A stretch of 64,000 nt of DNA from Epiperipatus broadwayi (lineage: Eukaryota > Onychophora > Udeonychophora > Euonychophora > Peripatidae), in assembly GCA_028023455.1 (NCBI GenBank), contig JAQFVV010000043.1, positions 310,001 to 374,000 on the forward strand, written 5' to 3'. The position numbers and the translations under genes were made by a program. The notes beneath the pieces were generated by a model. That model saw only the letters and a list, made by a program, of their open reading frames with translations, ran no database searches and was not told where the DNA came from. Shown piece by piece: positions 1 through 11,519 of the stretch; position 1 is the first letter of the stretch, and each line of letters opens with the position of its first letter.

Positions 1-115
1 CTAAGCCAGTCGTAAGCATTTAGGTTTGAAAGCTTCAAGCTTTAAATATCTTCACAATTAACTTACTGAGTCTAAATCATAAATATACAACGCGAAATCC
101 TATGATTTACTACGT
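1..115 (+). repeat. R4-family interspersed repeat, partial at window edge
   Basis: The left edge carries a segment beginning with a 'taagccagtc' motif and ending near a 'cgcgaaatc' motif. The same order of motifs is seen at 28965-29085, in both arms of the large palindrome at 31150-31748, and inverted at 54825-54940. It is a dispersed repeat cut by the window edge. It has no coding content. Confidence 0.55.
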
Positions 116-260
116 GTTTGGGTTTGGATGTCATTTGGACAGCTTTCCGTGACATCTGATTGGCTGTCAGTTAAGTATTGTAACGAGTGCTAGAGATTTG
201 GCAGTATCTTGATTTATTTCAATTTTCAACTATTGGCGCTTCGCAAATTAAAATATTAAT

Positions 261-361
261 TTTTATTTAAATATTCCAAATACATTCAACTGTTACTAAT
301 AGACATCAAACAGGTTAGTGCTATTACTAAAAGTTGAATGTATTTGGAATATTTAAATAAA
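261..361. repeat. short foldback, about 31-bp arms
   Basis: The arms at 261-291 and 331-361 are near-perfect reverse complements, separated by about 40 bases. The sequence is AT-rich and non-coding. It is a likely MITE remnant. Confidence 0.75.
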
Positions 362-620
362 AGTTAAATTTTTCTAAAGACATTCAATACTCATATTAGA
401 TGATGGAAATAGTCCAATATAAAAATACAACAAGAACATCATCATCATAAACCTTCAGGAAAACACTGCACAATCTTTAGTGTCTATATAAATATATGTG
501 ACTATAAATAAAGGTGGGATTCCATCTTTATTGTTAAAAGGAGGTTGCCTTGACAACAGATTGAGATTGTTGATTGTTATCTATATTGGGAATATCTAAG
601 TGTTTATTGGTTTCTAATGG

Positions 621-682
621 TTATATATATATATATATATGTGTGTATGAGTGAGTGTGTGTATATATATATATATATATAT
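621..682. repeat. TA/TG microsatellite
   Basis: Alternating TA tracts flank a TG/GAGTG-rich core, a simple repeat just upstream of the first visible exon. Confidence 0.85.
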
Positions 683-757
683 GCAATAGAATTAAATAAA
701 AGATAATTTTTTTTTAAATTCATTAAGTAATAGTATTTTAAATATTTTTTCTTTTAG

Positions 758-1147
758 TTTTGGAAAAAGAACTTTTTGATAGCATTTTAACAACTGAAGA
801 TGAGGTACCTAATGCCATCTGGATTCAAAGACTGTTCAACAATTTTAATGTGTCTTCAGAAGCTGCAATTGATTATGTGGATTTGTTGGCTGATTCTACA
901 GAAATTGACCAAGAAGCTAAAGAAGGATTGCAAAACCTACAAGCTAGACTAATGGAAAAAATTGTTAGCAATAATATAATTAAGTTTAGAATTCCTTGGA
1001 ATGAGAAGGGAATCTGTCCTTTAGAAGTGCCTGAGCATGCTCAGTATATTAACCAGTTATGTGAAAAGTACCGCCTGCTTTTAAAAAAGCAAATCAATAC
1101 AATTATTGAAGATAGGGAAAACATGGAAAGTAGCCAGGTTATAAAAA
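758..1147 (+). CDS. exon 1 of the window: pre-NACHT region of the NWD-like protein
   Basis: The exon is preceded by a T-rich tract and AG at 756-757, and is followed by a strong GTAAGT donor at 1148. It opens with two bases of a split codon, so it is an internal exon and the reading-frame TTG at 760 is not a start. It encodes about 129 residues, mostly helical and charged. A segment of the form IPW-(x)3-GICP, followed by PEHAQYINQLCEKY, matches the conserved stretch just before the NACHT domain in NWD1/NWD2 proteins (W-x-x-x-G-I-x-P, then H-x-x-Y-L-x-x-L-C). The exon ends in phase 1. The upstream exons with the N-terminal part of the protein are outside the window. Confidence 0.8.
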
Positions 1148-1235
1148 GTAAGTTTACTATCTATGGCTTTTGTTAATCTCTTTGATCCAACAGTTACAAT
1201 GGATTTATATATAATTGTTATAACTCTTATTGCAG

Positions 1236-1295
1236 ATTCTGAAAATTTACAATTAGGGGATGAAATATGGGAAAATGTTACAATAAATGGAAATA
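1236..1295 (+). CDS. possible 60-nt cassette exon of the NWD-like gene
   Basis: An acceptor (ttattgcag, ending at 1235) opens a 60-base segment that stays in frame with exons on both sides (phase 1 in, phase 1 out). It would add 20 acidic and polar residues containing LGDEIWENV. The donor at 1296 reads GTAGAA, which is weaker than the GTAAGT donors of most other exons. Because 60 is a multiple of three, both inclusion and skipping preserve the frame. I do not recognise the peptide as part of a conserved domain. It may be an alternatively spliced insert or a false exon. Confidence 0.45.
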
Positions 1296-1518
1296 GTAGA
1301 ATTTTAGTTTTGATATCATATACTATAATTGTTAATTAAATATTTGATATTTTTAAACTTCTTTGTGAATTAGAATCCATCTTGTCATAAAAAAGAATAG
1401 CTAACATTTTGCATCTGACATATATATTTTTTTACTTAACTTTTGATTAATTTACCGTAATTCTTATATGATTTCATTATAAATTTAGTAATTTATATAT
1501 TTTATTTGCTATTTATAG

Positions 1519-1859
1519 AAATCAGTGACAGACTCTACAATGAGTTGGTACAGCAGTCTATGGCTTATTCTCAAGAATATGAACTTTTTGAAGGACAACA
1601 AAATATTATTGATCGTGTTGAAAGCTATCTCAAAAGCGATGCTACTGTTCCTTTGGTAATCTATGGAAATGCAGGATGTGGAAAAACAGCTTTAATGGCC
1701 ATGACAGCCCAGAAATGTTTTGAATGGTTTGAAAATGCGGCTTGTATTATTCGATTTGTTGGTTTGACTCCCGAATCAAGCACAGTCGAAGGTGTACTGC
1801 ATAGTATTTCAGAACAAATCTGTTTTCTTTACGGAGAACACCCATCACTAGCTTCAAAG
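1519..1859 (+). CDS. NACHT domain exon with Walker A P-loop
   Basis: The acceptor AG is at 1517-1518 and the donor AAG|GTAAAA at 1859/1860. The exon enters in phase 1 and leaves in phase 0. The peptide carries a linker with ELFEGQQNIIDRVESYL, matching the 'GR-E-x-x-L-x-x-I-x-x-YL' lead-in to NACHT. The P-loop follows at 1665-1688 (G-N-A-G-C-G-K-T), then ALMAMTAQKC and a beta-strand region IIRFVGLTPESS. That is how NWD proteins continue after Walker A (I-x-R-F-x-G-x-(S/T)-P-x-S-S). The lysine and threonine of the P-loop are intact, so nucleotide binding is likely retained. Confidence 0.88.
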
Positions 1860-2149
1860 GTAAAAAATACGATATGAATATCTGTATTTAATTTTATGTA
1901 CTTAAATTATTGTTTTCTAATAAAATATTAATAACATAATTTTAATATTTTATTATTATTACTATTAAATAATCACTAATGATGCAAAAATTTGCAATAC
2001 ATTGTGTGATGATGTTAAAAAAGAAGAATAATTAAGTCAAAATTACCATTACTCAAGGTACCCCCCCCCCCCAAGGAAAAACTAATTTTGTTGATGAATG
2101 AAAATGTGAAAATTATTATAACATATTAATGTCTGCAGAAAGGAATTTG

Positions 2150-2470
2150 CTTAAACTAAAAAGAGCTTCTTTGACTTCTCTTTGAGACTGTAAAGAAAAC
2201 CTAAGCAGGGCAAACTTTTGAAGTCCATTCTGTATGTCTAATTGGTGCTGCTATTAGTATTCTGTGATTATTCATATGGTAAAAAAACATTGATGGGCTG
2301 CTCCGCAACATGTACCTTCAAGGCTGATAAGTTTATTGCCTTTTTATCTCTGACTTTAAGACCAGAAACATCATTGCCTTTTGCCTTAGTTGTCTGATAT
2401 TTTCTTAACTGAAATATTGAGTTTTCTTGAAGGCAAGTTGAATGTGTGTTAGAATGATTTTTTTATTATT
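2150..2470 (+). repeat. old interspersed repeat (R5), also at 13690-13990 inverted
   Basis: The stretch around 2280-2410 (gggctgctccgcaacatg, then gtttattgcctttttatctc) reads like the reverse complement of 13720-13850. Both copies are diverged and non-coding. The family is unknown to me. Confidence 0.5.
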
Positions 2471-3944
2471 AGATATGTACCTTCCTTATAGGCAACCTAA
2501 ATTATGACCTTATTTTGAGGAGACTGTAAAGTCATCAACCAAGGTGGCTGTTGACTACCAAATATGGAAGCTACTACAAATTCCTTGATTATGGAATAAA
2601 GATGCCATTCCTTGATATCTCTTTATTTAATTACTTACAACTGCTCTGATTACAATACTGGAAGAAGAACTGTCAGTATTAAATGGGATATTATTGGACT
2701 TAGTGAAGCCATAAGAAAAAGTAAAATCACAATTGATTAGAAAAGTGTAAATGTACTTTAATCCATAAAAAAGCGTAAATGGAATGGGATTTACGATAAA
2801 TAAAAATGTGGAAATTAACATTGTATCATATAGAGTAGAATATCTATTATTCATCTTAATGGAGGATAATAAATGCAGATAATTGGGATTTACATCCTAT
2901 CTCATTCTCATTGTGATGAAATAACGATTTTTATATAGATATACAAAATCTTTTTATTATACCAAACTTCTGAAAAGTGAAATTGCTTTGGATAAATTTG
3001 GTTATGATGAGTGTCATATCTGACTTTGCTTTCAGAAGTGGAATAGTCCAGATTCCTTCCTTATCTAAATGAACTGAGCACTTGTTGCCGCTACCCAATG
3101 TGTAAACAGGTAGGTAATCAATGTATAAACATAGCCCAAGCGTTACACATAAGTACAGCAATGTGTAAACATGTGTATAAAATCTACCATTGGTTAGTAT
3201 GGGCCATTAGACAATGATGCTCTCTGAATCTGATTGCTGCCAGTAAAGTAAGAGATCTGGCAATAAATAGTCAGCCTTTTTGGAGGTAAGCCATGATAAT
3301 GAGTGAGAGATAATGTCTGTCTAACCTGAATGACTGAACATGCTCTTAAATTGAAATCACTTTCAACTCTGAAGGTGTTTCTATTATAGTCATTACCAAT
3401 ATGTCTATGCAAACTGATATGATTATGGCTGACTTGAGGCAAGCTGTCCAGTAACAGCCTGAAGAGTCTTGACTAGAACTCACGAGGCAAGCTAATATAT
3501 ATAGGTAAAAGTGAGTTCAGTCATTTGGCATGATCAGTTCATATTTTCTGATATTACTTTTGGTTTGGGTTTGAATGAATTCAGCAATGACAAAAATGAT
3601 AGACAATATAGATTTGTGGAATTTGCAGAAAAAGAAAAATTGCATATACTGAATTATTTTTTTTGCAAAGAATGTTAAACCGAAATGAATATGGAATCAT
3701 CCAAACAAAAGTACAGTAGAATTGGTTTATATTTGATTAACAGAAAATATCTTTTAACATTTTAATGTTTTTAATGATTCAACACAAGAATTGATCAGAG
3801 TTTTAATGCAAAACTAGAAAATTAAAAATGATTACAAAAGACAATTTTGAAAATCATTATTCCCAACCTTCATAAACACTCAAATGAGAAGCATTATAAA
3901 TTGCTAATTATTTAAAGCATTGACAGATTTTGAAGATAAAAGAT

Positions 3945-4062
3945 CACATGACCACTATTTCTTGTGCTAGCACATAACGGTTATTAAACAGGCAAAACTT
4001 TCCATACAGTAGTGCCACCCTGTGCTAATCAAAGTAATCAATGGATGCCTGAAGGCTTGTAC
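3945..4062 (+). repeat. FB1 element, short or truncated copy
   Basis: It begins cacatgaccactattt and has the FB1 core (ggcaaaactttccatacagtagtgccacc) followed by the atcaatggatgcctgaagg segment. The right arm is missing. The 9-base match ataaaagat at 3936-3944 and 4063-4071 could be a target duplication, but the second copy overlaps what is FB1 consensus elsewhere, so I do not rely on it. Confidence 0.6.
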
Positions 4063-4754
4063 ATAAAAGATAAATGATAATTTATTAAGAACTCCAACAA
4101 AAGTAGTCGGTACAAAAAACAGCAATTCTTCAATAAATTTTCAGTTAAGACATAAATATGTGTAAGGAACAAAAGGAATATGGAATTATTTAGAAATGAT
4201 TTATTAAGAAGAATATACAGAGTTTTGTAAAATAATAGTATAAAAGAGTTAATAATATAAGAAAATATAATTGGGAATTTTTAAGAAAATTTATAGGCGC
4301 AAATAAAAAAGTCAAAAGTGTTAACAGTTTGGTATTAGTAATGTTATTTTAGCAGTAAGAAGAAAATATGGAATTACGGCTTTAAAAGGAAGTTGACATC
4401 ATGAAATGTGCGAAAGAGTTTTATAAAGAATTATATAGTAATACGATTAAAAAAAACAATAACAATGTATCTTCTACTCAATTATTAAATCTTCTAAATT
4501 ATTCAATATTTGAAATGAAATGAGATATACAATTAAATCTACAAAGAAAAGAAAATTGTAGACAAATATGGAATTATTACTGAAATTTTAAAAAAGCCGG
4601 TGAAGAAATAGGAAAATAGTTGAAGATACACCAGCTAATTGGAAGAATGCAGTAGTAATACTGATATTTATAATATTTAAGAAAAATAATTTTACTTACT
4701 CGTACTTGAATATTTAAGAAAGGTGGTACAGAAGTTATTAGAAATTAAAGACTT

Positions 4755-5149
4755 CAAACCACTAAACATCACATGACCACCATTTCTTATGCTTACCCCA
4801 AACTGTCTACACAGTGGCTAAACTTTCCATACAATAGTGCCACCAATACAAGCCAGAGTAATCAATGGATGCAAGAAGATTTGTGCATAAAATCCCTATT
4901 GAGTGCCTACTCATCCAATATCCCCAGACTAGTTTCTAGCTTGTGTATTTCATCAGTGGGGAGCCTAAAATCTAGGTGCAGTGCTCACAGATCCAAGGTT
5001 TTCTCACTGATGAAAGCTACAATCTATGAACTAGTCTGTTTGGATGAGTGGGCACTAGATAGTAATTTTATGCACAAACCTTCTTGCATCCATTGATTAG
5101 TCTGGCTTGCACTGGTGGCGCTACTGTATGGAGATTTTAGCCGCTGTGT
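4755..5149 (+). repeat. FB1 foldback element, full-length, inside the RTE copy
   Basis: The left half runs from accactaaacatcac through the core and the atccaatatccccagactag segment. The right half is its reverse complement (ctagtctg ... gatgagtgggcactag ... gcgctactgtatggag). It interrupts RTE coding remnants on both sides. The flanks aaattaaagactt and aaattagacactt are similar and could be a mutated target duplication. Confidence 0.8.
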
Positions 5150-7846
5150 AAATTAGACACTTATCAGTATTCTATCAGGTCTGTATAAAATCTATCAAAT
5201 TAATTTTATTTTATTTATAGTGATCTTTAAATTCTAACCATTCAAAATAACAAGTTGGATTTAGAGGTGATGTTACCGCATGGATTACATCCAAGTATTG
5301 AGAGTTGTTGAAGAAATAAAGAATCTGTAGATTATGAAAATGCATTTGACTTGATAAGCATTTCCATGGAGAATAAAGATATAGATTCGAGGTATTGTCA
5401 CAGTTTGAATAATATTTTATAAAAATGCATCTGTAATGATGAAATTACATGGGAATATTAAGAAAATTAAGATTGATATGGGGCTACAACAGTATGATTC
5501 TATATCTACCAAAACTTTTTACAACATTTATAAGAAAAAATTTGCAGATTAAAATGGGAAACAAAGAGAATGCAAATACATGAAGATTATTTAAGTCAGT
5601 TATTATTTCAAATAATGTTTCAGTCCTTCAAGAAATGTTGTAATAACTTTTAGATAAAAATAGGACTTAAGATGAATGCTAAAAAACTAAAGCAATGTTC
5701 AATGGATTTTTTTCAGATTAAGAAAATAAATATTGATAATTATGAATTAAAAGTAACAATTAAAAATATTTTTGTCAGAATATTAATATAAATGGAAGCA
5801 TAGTAAATGAAATTAATCATAGATTTGAACTTGGATTGAACACTTTTGGTAGAAATAACTTAATATTAAATGTAATATGCCTAAATGCTTAAAAAAAGGT
5901 TTTTGGTAGTTGTATCTTACCAATTCATATCTATGGATCAGAGATTTGAACATTTACCAGAAGAGTAACACAGGGACCTTGGGCCATTTAAAGTATGGAG
6001 AGTTGTTTGTATTAGGAAAACAAGAAGAGATTGAAAACAAATGTATAATAAGAAACAGATAGCATTAACATCATTGAAAGGACTGGATATAGAGGTGATG
6101 ATATTAGATAGACAATGTAAGTCTTAAAGTAGATCCCATGGAAGTGAAGAGAATTGCTATGAATCAGAGAAATTGGATGAAACTGGAGAGACCTTCATCC
6201 TGCAGTAGATTTGTAATAGTTGAAAATGGTGATCATTACTACAATATATCCTAATAAAATCTTTCAATAAAGATGAGTAATAACATAGTTTTTATTATAT
6301 CTGTATATTTGCAAATATTAATCTATTTGTAAATTATTTTTTCAACACAGTTTTTTTCTTTCTCTTCTTTATATGAAGCAGCACAATTTAGTAATTTCTG
6401 GATTTCTTTTTGTAGTAAAAATCTGTACAGAATTACTAAATATCACTAGAAGACAATAACTGTATAGAAAAAACACTTCAGTCTTTGGAGATATTTTTAT
6501 TTTTTCTGGGATTCAACTGAGGACCTTTGGCTTGAACATTCCATATTCAATCACTTGTAATGTTAATACTAATAAATGGTAATATTTAACAGAATGAGCA
6601 ATTGACTTGAGATACAGTGGTTTATTAATAGCAGGAGTTTATGTTTCTTCAAAAAAAAAAGTCCAATAAATTAATTTTTTTTTTTAAGAATTGAAGTAAA
6701 ACTCTCATGTTGCATAATCAGACAACATTTACAGAAATGGATTAGATAATATGGATACATTCCTGACCTATAACTTGTGTCCATTACAATGGAAAACAGC
6801 ACTATTATTATTTGATTCTGGTTGTCACAACTGGATAGTATTTATGCTCTAATTGGTTGCATGTAAGAATAGATTATCATGTTCTGGAGTTTATAGTCAT
6901 TGGATCAAATTCAGTTCTGCCACTTATTGTATTCAAACTTATGAGTTTCTGTGCCTAAAACCACTTATATTTTTTTAAATTTGTTATTGCTAGACAGAAT
7001 ATCTTTGCCATTATAACAGGGATTAACTTCTATTCACTTCTTTTTAATAGAAAATGTATTTAGATGTTGGGACACAATGCAGACTACAATGTTTTAATGC
7101 TACAATTAAACAATTAAAAGATAAGGTATTTTATTATAGTAAATAATAAATAACTCAGATTATATGTAACTCAACAGGAAGTAAGCTTCAGATATTTCCT
7201 GTTTGGTTCATTATAATATAAAAGTGTGACATAGATTGTCTATTGACATAACATAAAAGCACTGGGGGAAAAATAGCATTTTTTTGCCACTTAGATCTAG
7301 TTTCTGAAAAAGGCCAAAGCTGGCTGAAATACTAAACAGCTGAAAGTATAATGGCAAGATTCATAAGAGTAAACAGCATTTTGTTCTGTTTTCTGGAGGT
7401 GATGATATTGAACCTACAATTTTAAGATACATTTTTATTGCATTGGGCATGATGAAAAGAAATAGGCTTCTTTAAAAAAAAATATGGCAAACTAGAGAAT
7501 GCTTTTCATGGTAGAGGCATAAACATCTAGAAGACACCAGGGAGAAGCAGTATTGATTGATAATTTTTATTGAGAAGTTATGAATGAGAAGTGAATGTAA
7601 TAAAGATCTATTATTGGTCAAGGTGTTGAAATTTTTTCAGGAAGAAAAATTTGCTGCAAAGATAAAAAGATTTAAGAATTAGTGCATAATGCTTATGGAC
7701 ATATTTCTGGTTTATTAGCTGGCTTATATAATCATCATAAAACTCATTAAAATTTTTTTATATTCTTTTTTATCTTTTTTTTCTTCTGAAGTTTATACAG
7801 CTATAGTGAATGGTTGCTAAGCTGTTTATATATGTGTATGAAATCA

Positions 7847-8090
7847 ATACATGATGTAGTAAACTAAAGAGGTAAAAGATGGCTGCTGGATGGTGGCATT
7901 AGATCCTAAGATCTAGGTGCAGTGCTCTCAGATCCAAGGTTCCTCACTGATGAAACCACGAGCTAGAAACTGTCTGGGGATATTGGATGGGTAGGCACTA
8001 GATAGGGATTTTATGCACAAACCTTCTTGCATCCATTGATTACTCTGGCTTGCACTGAATGGTACTACTGTATGGAGAGTTTTGCCTGTT
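7847..8090 (+). repeat. FB1 right-half copy with 10-bp target duplication
   Basis: It carries the second half of FB1 (gatctaggtgcagtgctctc ... tatggagagttttgcc) without the left arm. The perfect direct repeat tatgaaatca lies at 7837-7846 and 8091-8100, so this partial copy inserted as such. Confidence 0.8.
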
Positions 8091-8659
8091 TATGAAATCA
8101 TTGTATATTAGCGAATATTTTTTCTTCTTTATCTTATTGGATCCACATATATTTAGAAACATCATTGAGTCTCAACATCAAGAATTGATTAAGTCAAAAA
8201 TATTTCTTTATTAGAATTTTAACAACCTCGAAAGCGCTTAGCGTATATTAATTCCTGTATATTATTATAGCTTCACTTTCAAGCGTGACATACGCTTAAT
8301 TGGTTTATAAATTATTTTATAAATGTATTTTATTCCAATGACTAATTCATTATTACAAAATTTTGCCAATATTTCAGCCATTATCTATGGCCATTACCAA
8401 GGCCTCCTAAGTAAAAAAAATCTATGAAAAATAAATCTTGTATTTGTTATTCATAATATGCAAATGTAAACTATTCATATTTGGGTGAAGATGGATATTG
8501 ATGAATTTAGGATTGGGGGGAGGGAGGGTTGCATAAATTTTAAATAATAAAGAGGGGGGGGGGGATTAAAAGGAAAGAAAAAGAGTAAAATAACAGTTTG
8601 CTCATGATAGCTTTTTAAATTTTTAATCTTTTGAAGATGTAATTTTAATGTATAATAAA

Positions 8660-8960
8660 TAATATATAGGGTATATGAGCACAGACTTTCACATGACCCA
8701 CCACTCTCCACACTATCTCATAACACTGATACACTTGAACACATATGTGTTGGAAAGATAAATAATCACCAATATAGTATTTCATGCTAAACCAGCAATC
8801 ATCAATTGGTCCAGATTACCATCTCTACACGTATATGCTATAAGTGCTCAGATATATATTAAGATAGCCAATCCTCATACTTTAATGGACAGGCTTCAAT
8901 CTACTCCACACTCCAACTCCTCAACCGTCCATCCAATTGAAAATCTGATGATGGAATGCT
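8660..8960 (+). repeat. FB2 repeat, copy 1
   Basis: It runs from gggtatatgagcacagac through ccaccactctccacactatc and catgctaaaccagcaatc to ccatccaattgaaaatctga. It is about 95% alike to the copy at 9112-9428 and is also found at 34527-34812 and 44695-45118. Confidence 0.8.
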
Positions 8961-9111
8961 CAAAGGCCACCCTGAGGCCGAGATTATTGTCACACCCATG
9001 TTGACTTAAGGTCAATCTGACCCCTCATGTACAGGACATAATCCATTAAATACATATACAAGGGATAGGCAGGCATCTCTAATATGTAATAGCTGGAATA
9101 CACAGACTTAT

Positions 9112-9428
9112 ATATACCTGTGTCTATATATGTAATAGACAGGGTATGAGCACAGACTTTCACATGACCCACCACTCTCCACACTATCTCATAACACTGA
9201 TACACCTGAACACACATATGTCGAAAAGATAAATAATCACCAATATACGTATTTCATGCTAAACCAGCAATCATCAGTTGGTCCAGATTACCATCTCTAC
9301 ACATATATGCTATAAGTGCTCAGATATATATTAAGATAGCCAATCCTCATACTTTAATGGACAGGCTTCAATCTACTCCACACTCCAACTCTTCAACTGT
9401 CCATCCAATTGAAAATCTGATGATGGAG
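9112..9428 (+). repeat. FB2 repeat, copy 2 (direct duplication of copy 1)
   Basis: It has the same orientation and extent as copy 1, ending in the same ccaattgaaaatctgatgat segment. About 150 bases separate the two copies. Either a segmental duplication or two insertions would explain this. Confidence 0.8.
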
Positions 9429-9440
9429 ATTCTTGTATAA

Positions 9441-9742
9441 TAAAAATAAATCCTAGATTTGATATAGAATAAAATATCTTTATATAACAACAAAATAATA
9501 TATGACAATAGCTGTAATATAATCATAACATATAAAAGCTCTTTTCGGCAATTTTTAAATTTTTGCCCTTTTCAATACCGATTCTATATAAAATTAACAC
9601 AAGCCTATAACTTATGCTTTAATATCTTTATAACAACACATGTCATATAACCCTCCATTCATGTTTTTAACTATTATTATATATTATTTTGTTGTTATAT
9701 AAAGATATTTTATTCTATATAATATCTAGGATTTATTTTTAA
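9441..9742. mobile_element. foldback/MITE with about 68-bp terminal inverted repeats
   Basis: The arm at 9441-9508 (aaataaatcctagatttgat ...) is the near-perfect reverse complement of 9673-9742. The internal part is AT-rich and non-coding. It is a DNA-transposon-derived MITE by structure, superfamily unknown. Confidence 0.75.
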
Positions 9743-10148
9743 TTTACAAAAGCAACATAAAGGATTTATTCCTTGTATTTTAGATGTTATAATAAATAAT
9801 GTATATATGATATTGTGTATTACAATGTATACGTTTTTTCCCCCCTATATGTTGCAATAACCATACATAATGAGTGAAATATTGGGGAACAGATTGTGAT
9901 AATGAATTTAGATTAAAATAAAATGTTTTTAAAAAACGTAATTGTTTGGTAAACGTGGAACTATTAGAATATATGTACATTTTGAAATTTTGACAAGAGA
10001 TCAGTAATGTATCTGGTACAGATATTATTCTTATAGTAATATTTTATGTTTTTAATATTTTTTTATGTATGTGTATTACTATGGAAAACAAATGCAAGTC
10101 ATAATTGTTAATAAAAATATATTTCTTTTTTGTTTTTTCGTTTACTAG

Positions 10149-10352
10149 TCATTAAAAGACCACGTGACAATGTTTACAAAAATTTTGCGTAAAGTCTCAC
10201 CACAGAAACCACTAATTGTGCTTTTGGATGGGATTGGACAAACCAAGATATATGGTAGTAAAAGTATTGATTGGATACCTGCAGAACTTCCTGTTAATGT
10301 GAGACTCATCGTCTCAGTAAGAGATGGCACAGAACAACTGGAACAGTTACAA
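10149..10352 (+). CDS. NACHT domain exon with Walker B
   Basis: The acceptor is tttactag (to 10148) and the strong donor GTAAGT is at 10353. The exon is phase 0 at both ends and 68 codons long. The peptide contains KPLIVLLDGIGQ, a hydrophobic strand ending in Asp (codon 10227-10229), which is Walker B of NACHT. LPVNVRLIVSVRDG follows; in NACHT/STAND proteins this strand precedes the sensor region. Spacing from the P-loop (about 95 residues after joining) suits NWD proteins. A minus-strand reading through the same segment is a shadow. Confidence 0.87.
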
Positions 10353-10493
10353 GTAAGTTTTTATTAAACATGTAAAATGTATTTGTTTGTTATCTGGTTC
10401 AATAATTTCTAATCAAAGATTTTGTTATTTTTGTCATTATATATGTACGGAATACAAAATATTCAAATCACTCTCCAAATGTTATGTTTTTTC

Positions 10494-10604
10494 AGCAATG
10501 CCCTCTGTGAATAAATATAAAGTCTGAATCTCAAATAGCCAAACTCAAAAGGATAGCAGTGCCCTCTGTGAATAAATATAACGTCTGAACTTCAAACAGC
10601 CAAC
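10494..10604. repeat. short direct duplication, unit about 65 bp
   Basis: The phrase gccctctgtgaataaatata occurs at 10501 and again at 10561, followed both times by related 'gtctgaa ... caaa.agcca' sequence. Similar 'tgtgaa..aaataaagtctgaat' phrases occur at about 26195 and 26530. Confidence 0.65.
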
Positions 10605-11039
10605 TTAATTGGGTATATTTTGTATTTAAATTTTCAGTTTGCAATATGCACTGGGATATTTTCTTGTATGTACAGAATGTATCTGTGTTTGTTAAATAAT
10701 CTATTCAAAAGAAGGTTTACCTGTTCTGAAAAGTAAAGGCATTCTGATTATGCATTAATAAATACTTATCATTATCACTGTTAACTTTTCTTTATTTTCT
10801 AATATCTCTTGCCAAAATTATTAAAGCTTATAGCCTTTAATACTTACTCAAAAAGATTATTTAATCATGTGACTTTATGTTATAGTCAAACACTGAAAAG
10901 TTAAATAGAGTTAGTGCTTACATTGTATTCCTGTTGCCAGTAAGTCATCATCATTTTTCTTCTCAGCTTTTGGACATATTTTACAATATAGCCTGATTTT
11001 GTACGTATATTTCTTCTTTCATTTCCTTTAATGCTGCTA

Positions 11040-11519
11040 TTAATACTTGCTAATTTTTCTCATTTTTTTTTTCAGCATTCTTTCCATGTTTTGCTTATTT
11101 TCTTTTTTTCATAAATTGATTTTTTATCTTTTTTTTTTTTACCATTCTCTCTATCATATGCTGACTTTCCACTTTACTTTCTTTTAGCATTCTTTCATTG
11201 GTTCTGATTTTCATTTTTTTTTTTTTCAGCATCCTCTCTATGATTTGCTGATTTTCCTCTATGCTCTGTGATTTGCTCACTCTTAATTCATATTTTCTCT
11301 TCATGGTTCAATGATTTTCTTGAATCAACTTTATGATTATTTCAGTGTCACTATTTTGCTTAATATGTAACTTAGAAGTTTCCATCTCTCAGTGTTCTTG
11401 CTCTTGATAGCTAGTATCTTATAATGCTTCTGAAATCTCCATTTTATTTTCATTTCTTCCTTTTCCATGATTTCTGCTTGTGTCTTTTTTCTAACTCTAG
11501 ATCTTGTTAATATTAACAT
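11040..11519 (-). pseudogene. LINE-like coiled-coil ORF remnant
   Basis: The minus strand reads a 69-residue Lys/Glu/Met/Gln-rich open frame (11095-11304) with repeated QQIIERMLKKKK, NERMLKESK and QHMIERMVKKKK units. A basic 60-residue frame lies next to it (11337-11519). Such low-complexity coiled coils occur in the N-terminal proteins of some LINEs. No zinc knuckle or RRM is visible and no RT follows, so the assignment is weak; T-rich DNA read backwards would also give Lys-rich peptides. Confidence 0.3.

Larger units (their letters stand above)
116..757. other. intronic upstream stretch, no coding exon seen
   Basis: This lies 5' of the first visible exon and, because that exon opens with a split codon, must be intron. 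It holds a short foldback (261-361) and a TA/TG microsatellite. A segment at about 505-590 resembles 48101-48200. A pyrimidine-rich run ending in AG at 756-757 is the acceptor of the next exon. Confidence 0.5.
3550..6245 (+). mobile_element. degenerate RTE-type non-LTR retrotransposon copy
   Basis: Broken translation on the + strand resembles RTE proteins in order. At about 3570-3690 is the endonuclease tail (DKNDRQYRFVEFAEKEKL, the 'NERG-x-x-L-(I/V)-EFA' region). At about 4560-4670 is the RT entry (YGIITEILKKAGEE followed by ANWKNAVVI). At about 5700-5960 is the RT 3' part with IKKINIDNYELK and an IYGSE motif. The 3' end at about 6190-6225 (gagaccttcatcctgcagta) is the reverse complement of the RTE end at 13235-13260. 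Stops and frameshifts abound, so the copy is dead. Two FB1 elements sit inside it (3945-4062 and 4755-5149). Confidence 0.7.
1860..10148 (+). other. intron, about 8.3 kb
   Basis: This phase 0 intron has donor GTAAAA and acceptor tttactag. It contains an old repeat (2150-2470), an RTE LINE copy on the same strand (about 3550-6245) with two FB1 insertions, another FB1 copy (7847-8090), two FB2 copies (8660-9428) and a foldback at 9441-9742. I see nothing recognisable at 2470-3540, 6250-7836 and 8101-8655 beyond AT-rich sequence and a G-run near 8548. Confidence 0.75.

Noticed and set aside
760-762. TTG as a translation start of a 138-residue protein
   Set aside because: A polypyrimidine tract and AG lie immediately upstream, and the frame continues from a split codon. 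This is an internal exon of the NWD-like gene.
2060-2073. C/G homopolymer runs (here, 8548, 28217, 43623, 45209, 46030) as functional quadruplex sites
   Set aside because: They are single uninterrupted runs rather than four spaced G-tracts, and look like ordinary mononucleotide repeats.
2627-3442. Three minus-strand open frames of 75-82 codons
   Set aside because: Composition follows the AT-rich DNA, no motif is recognisable and the region looks like old repeat sequence.
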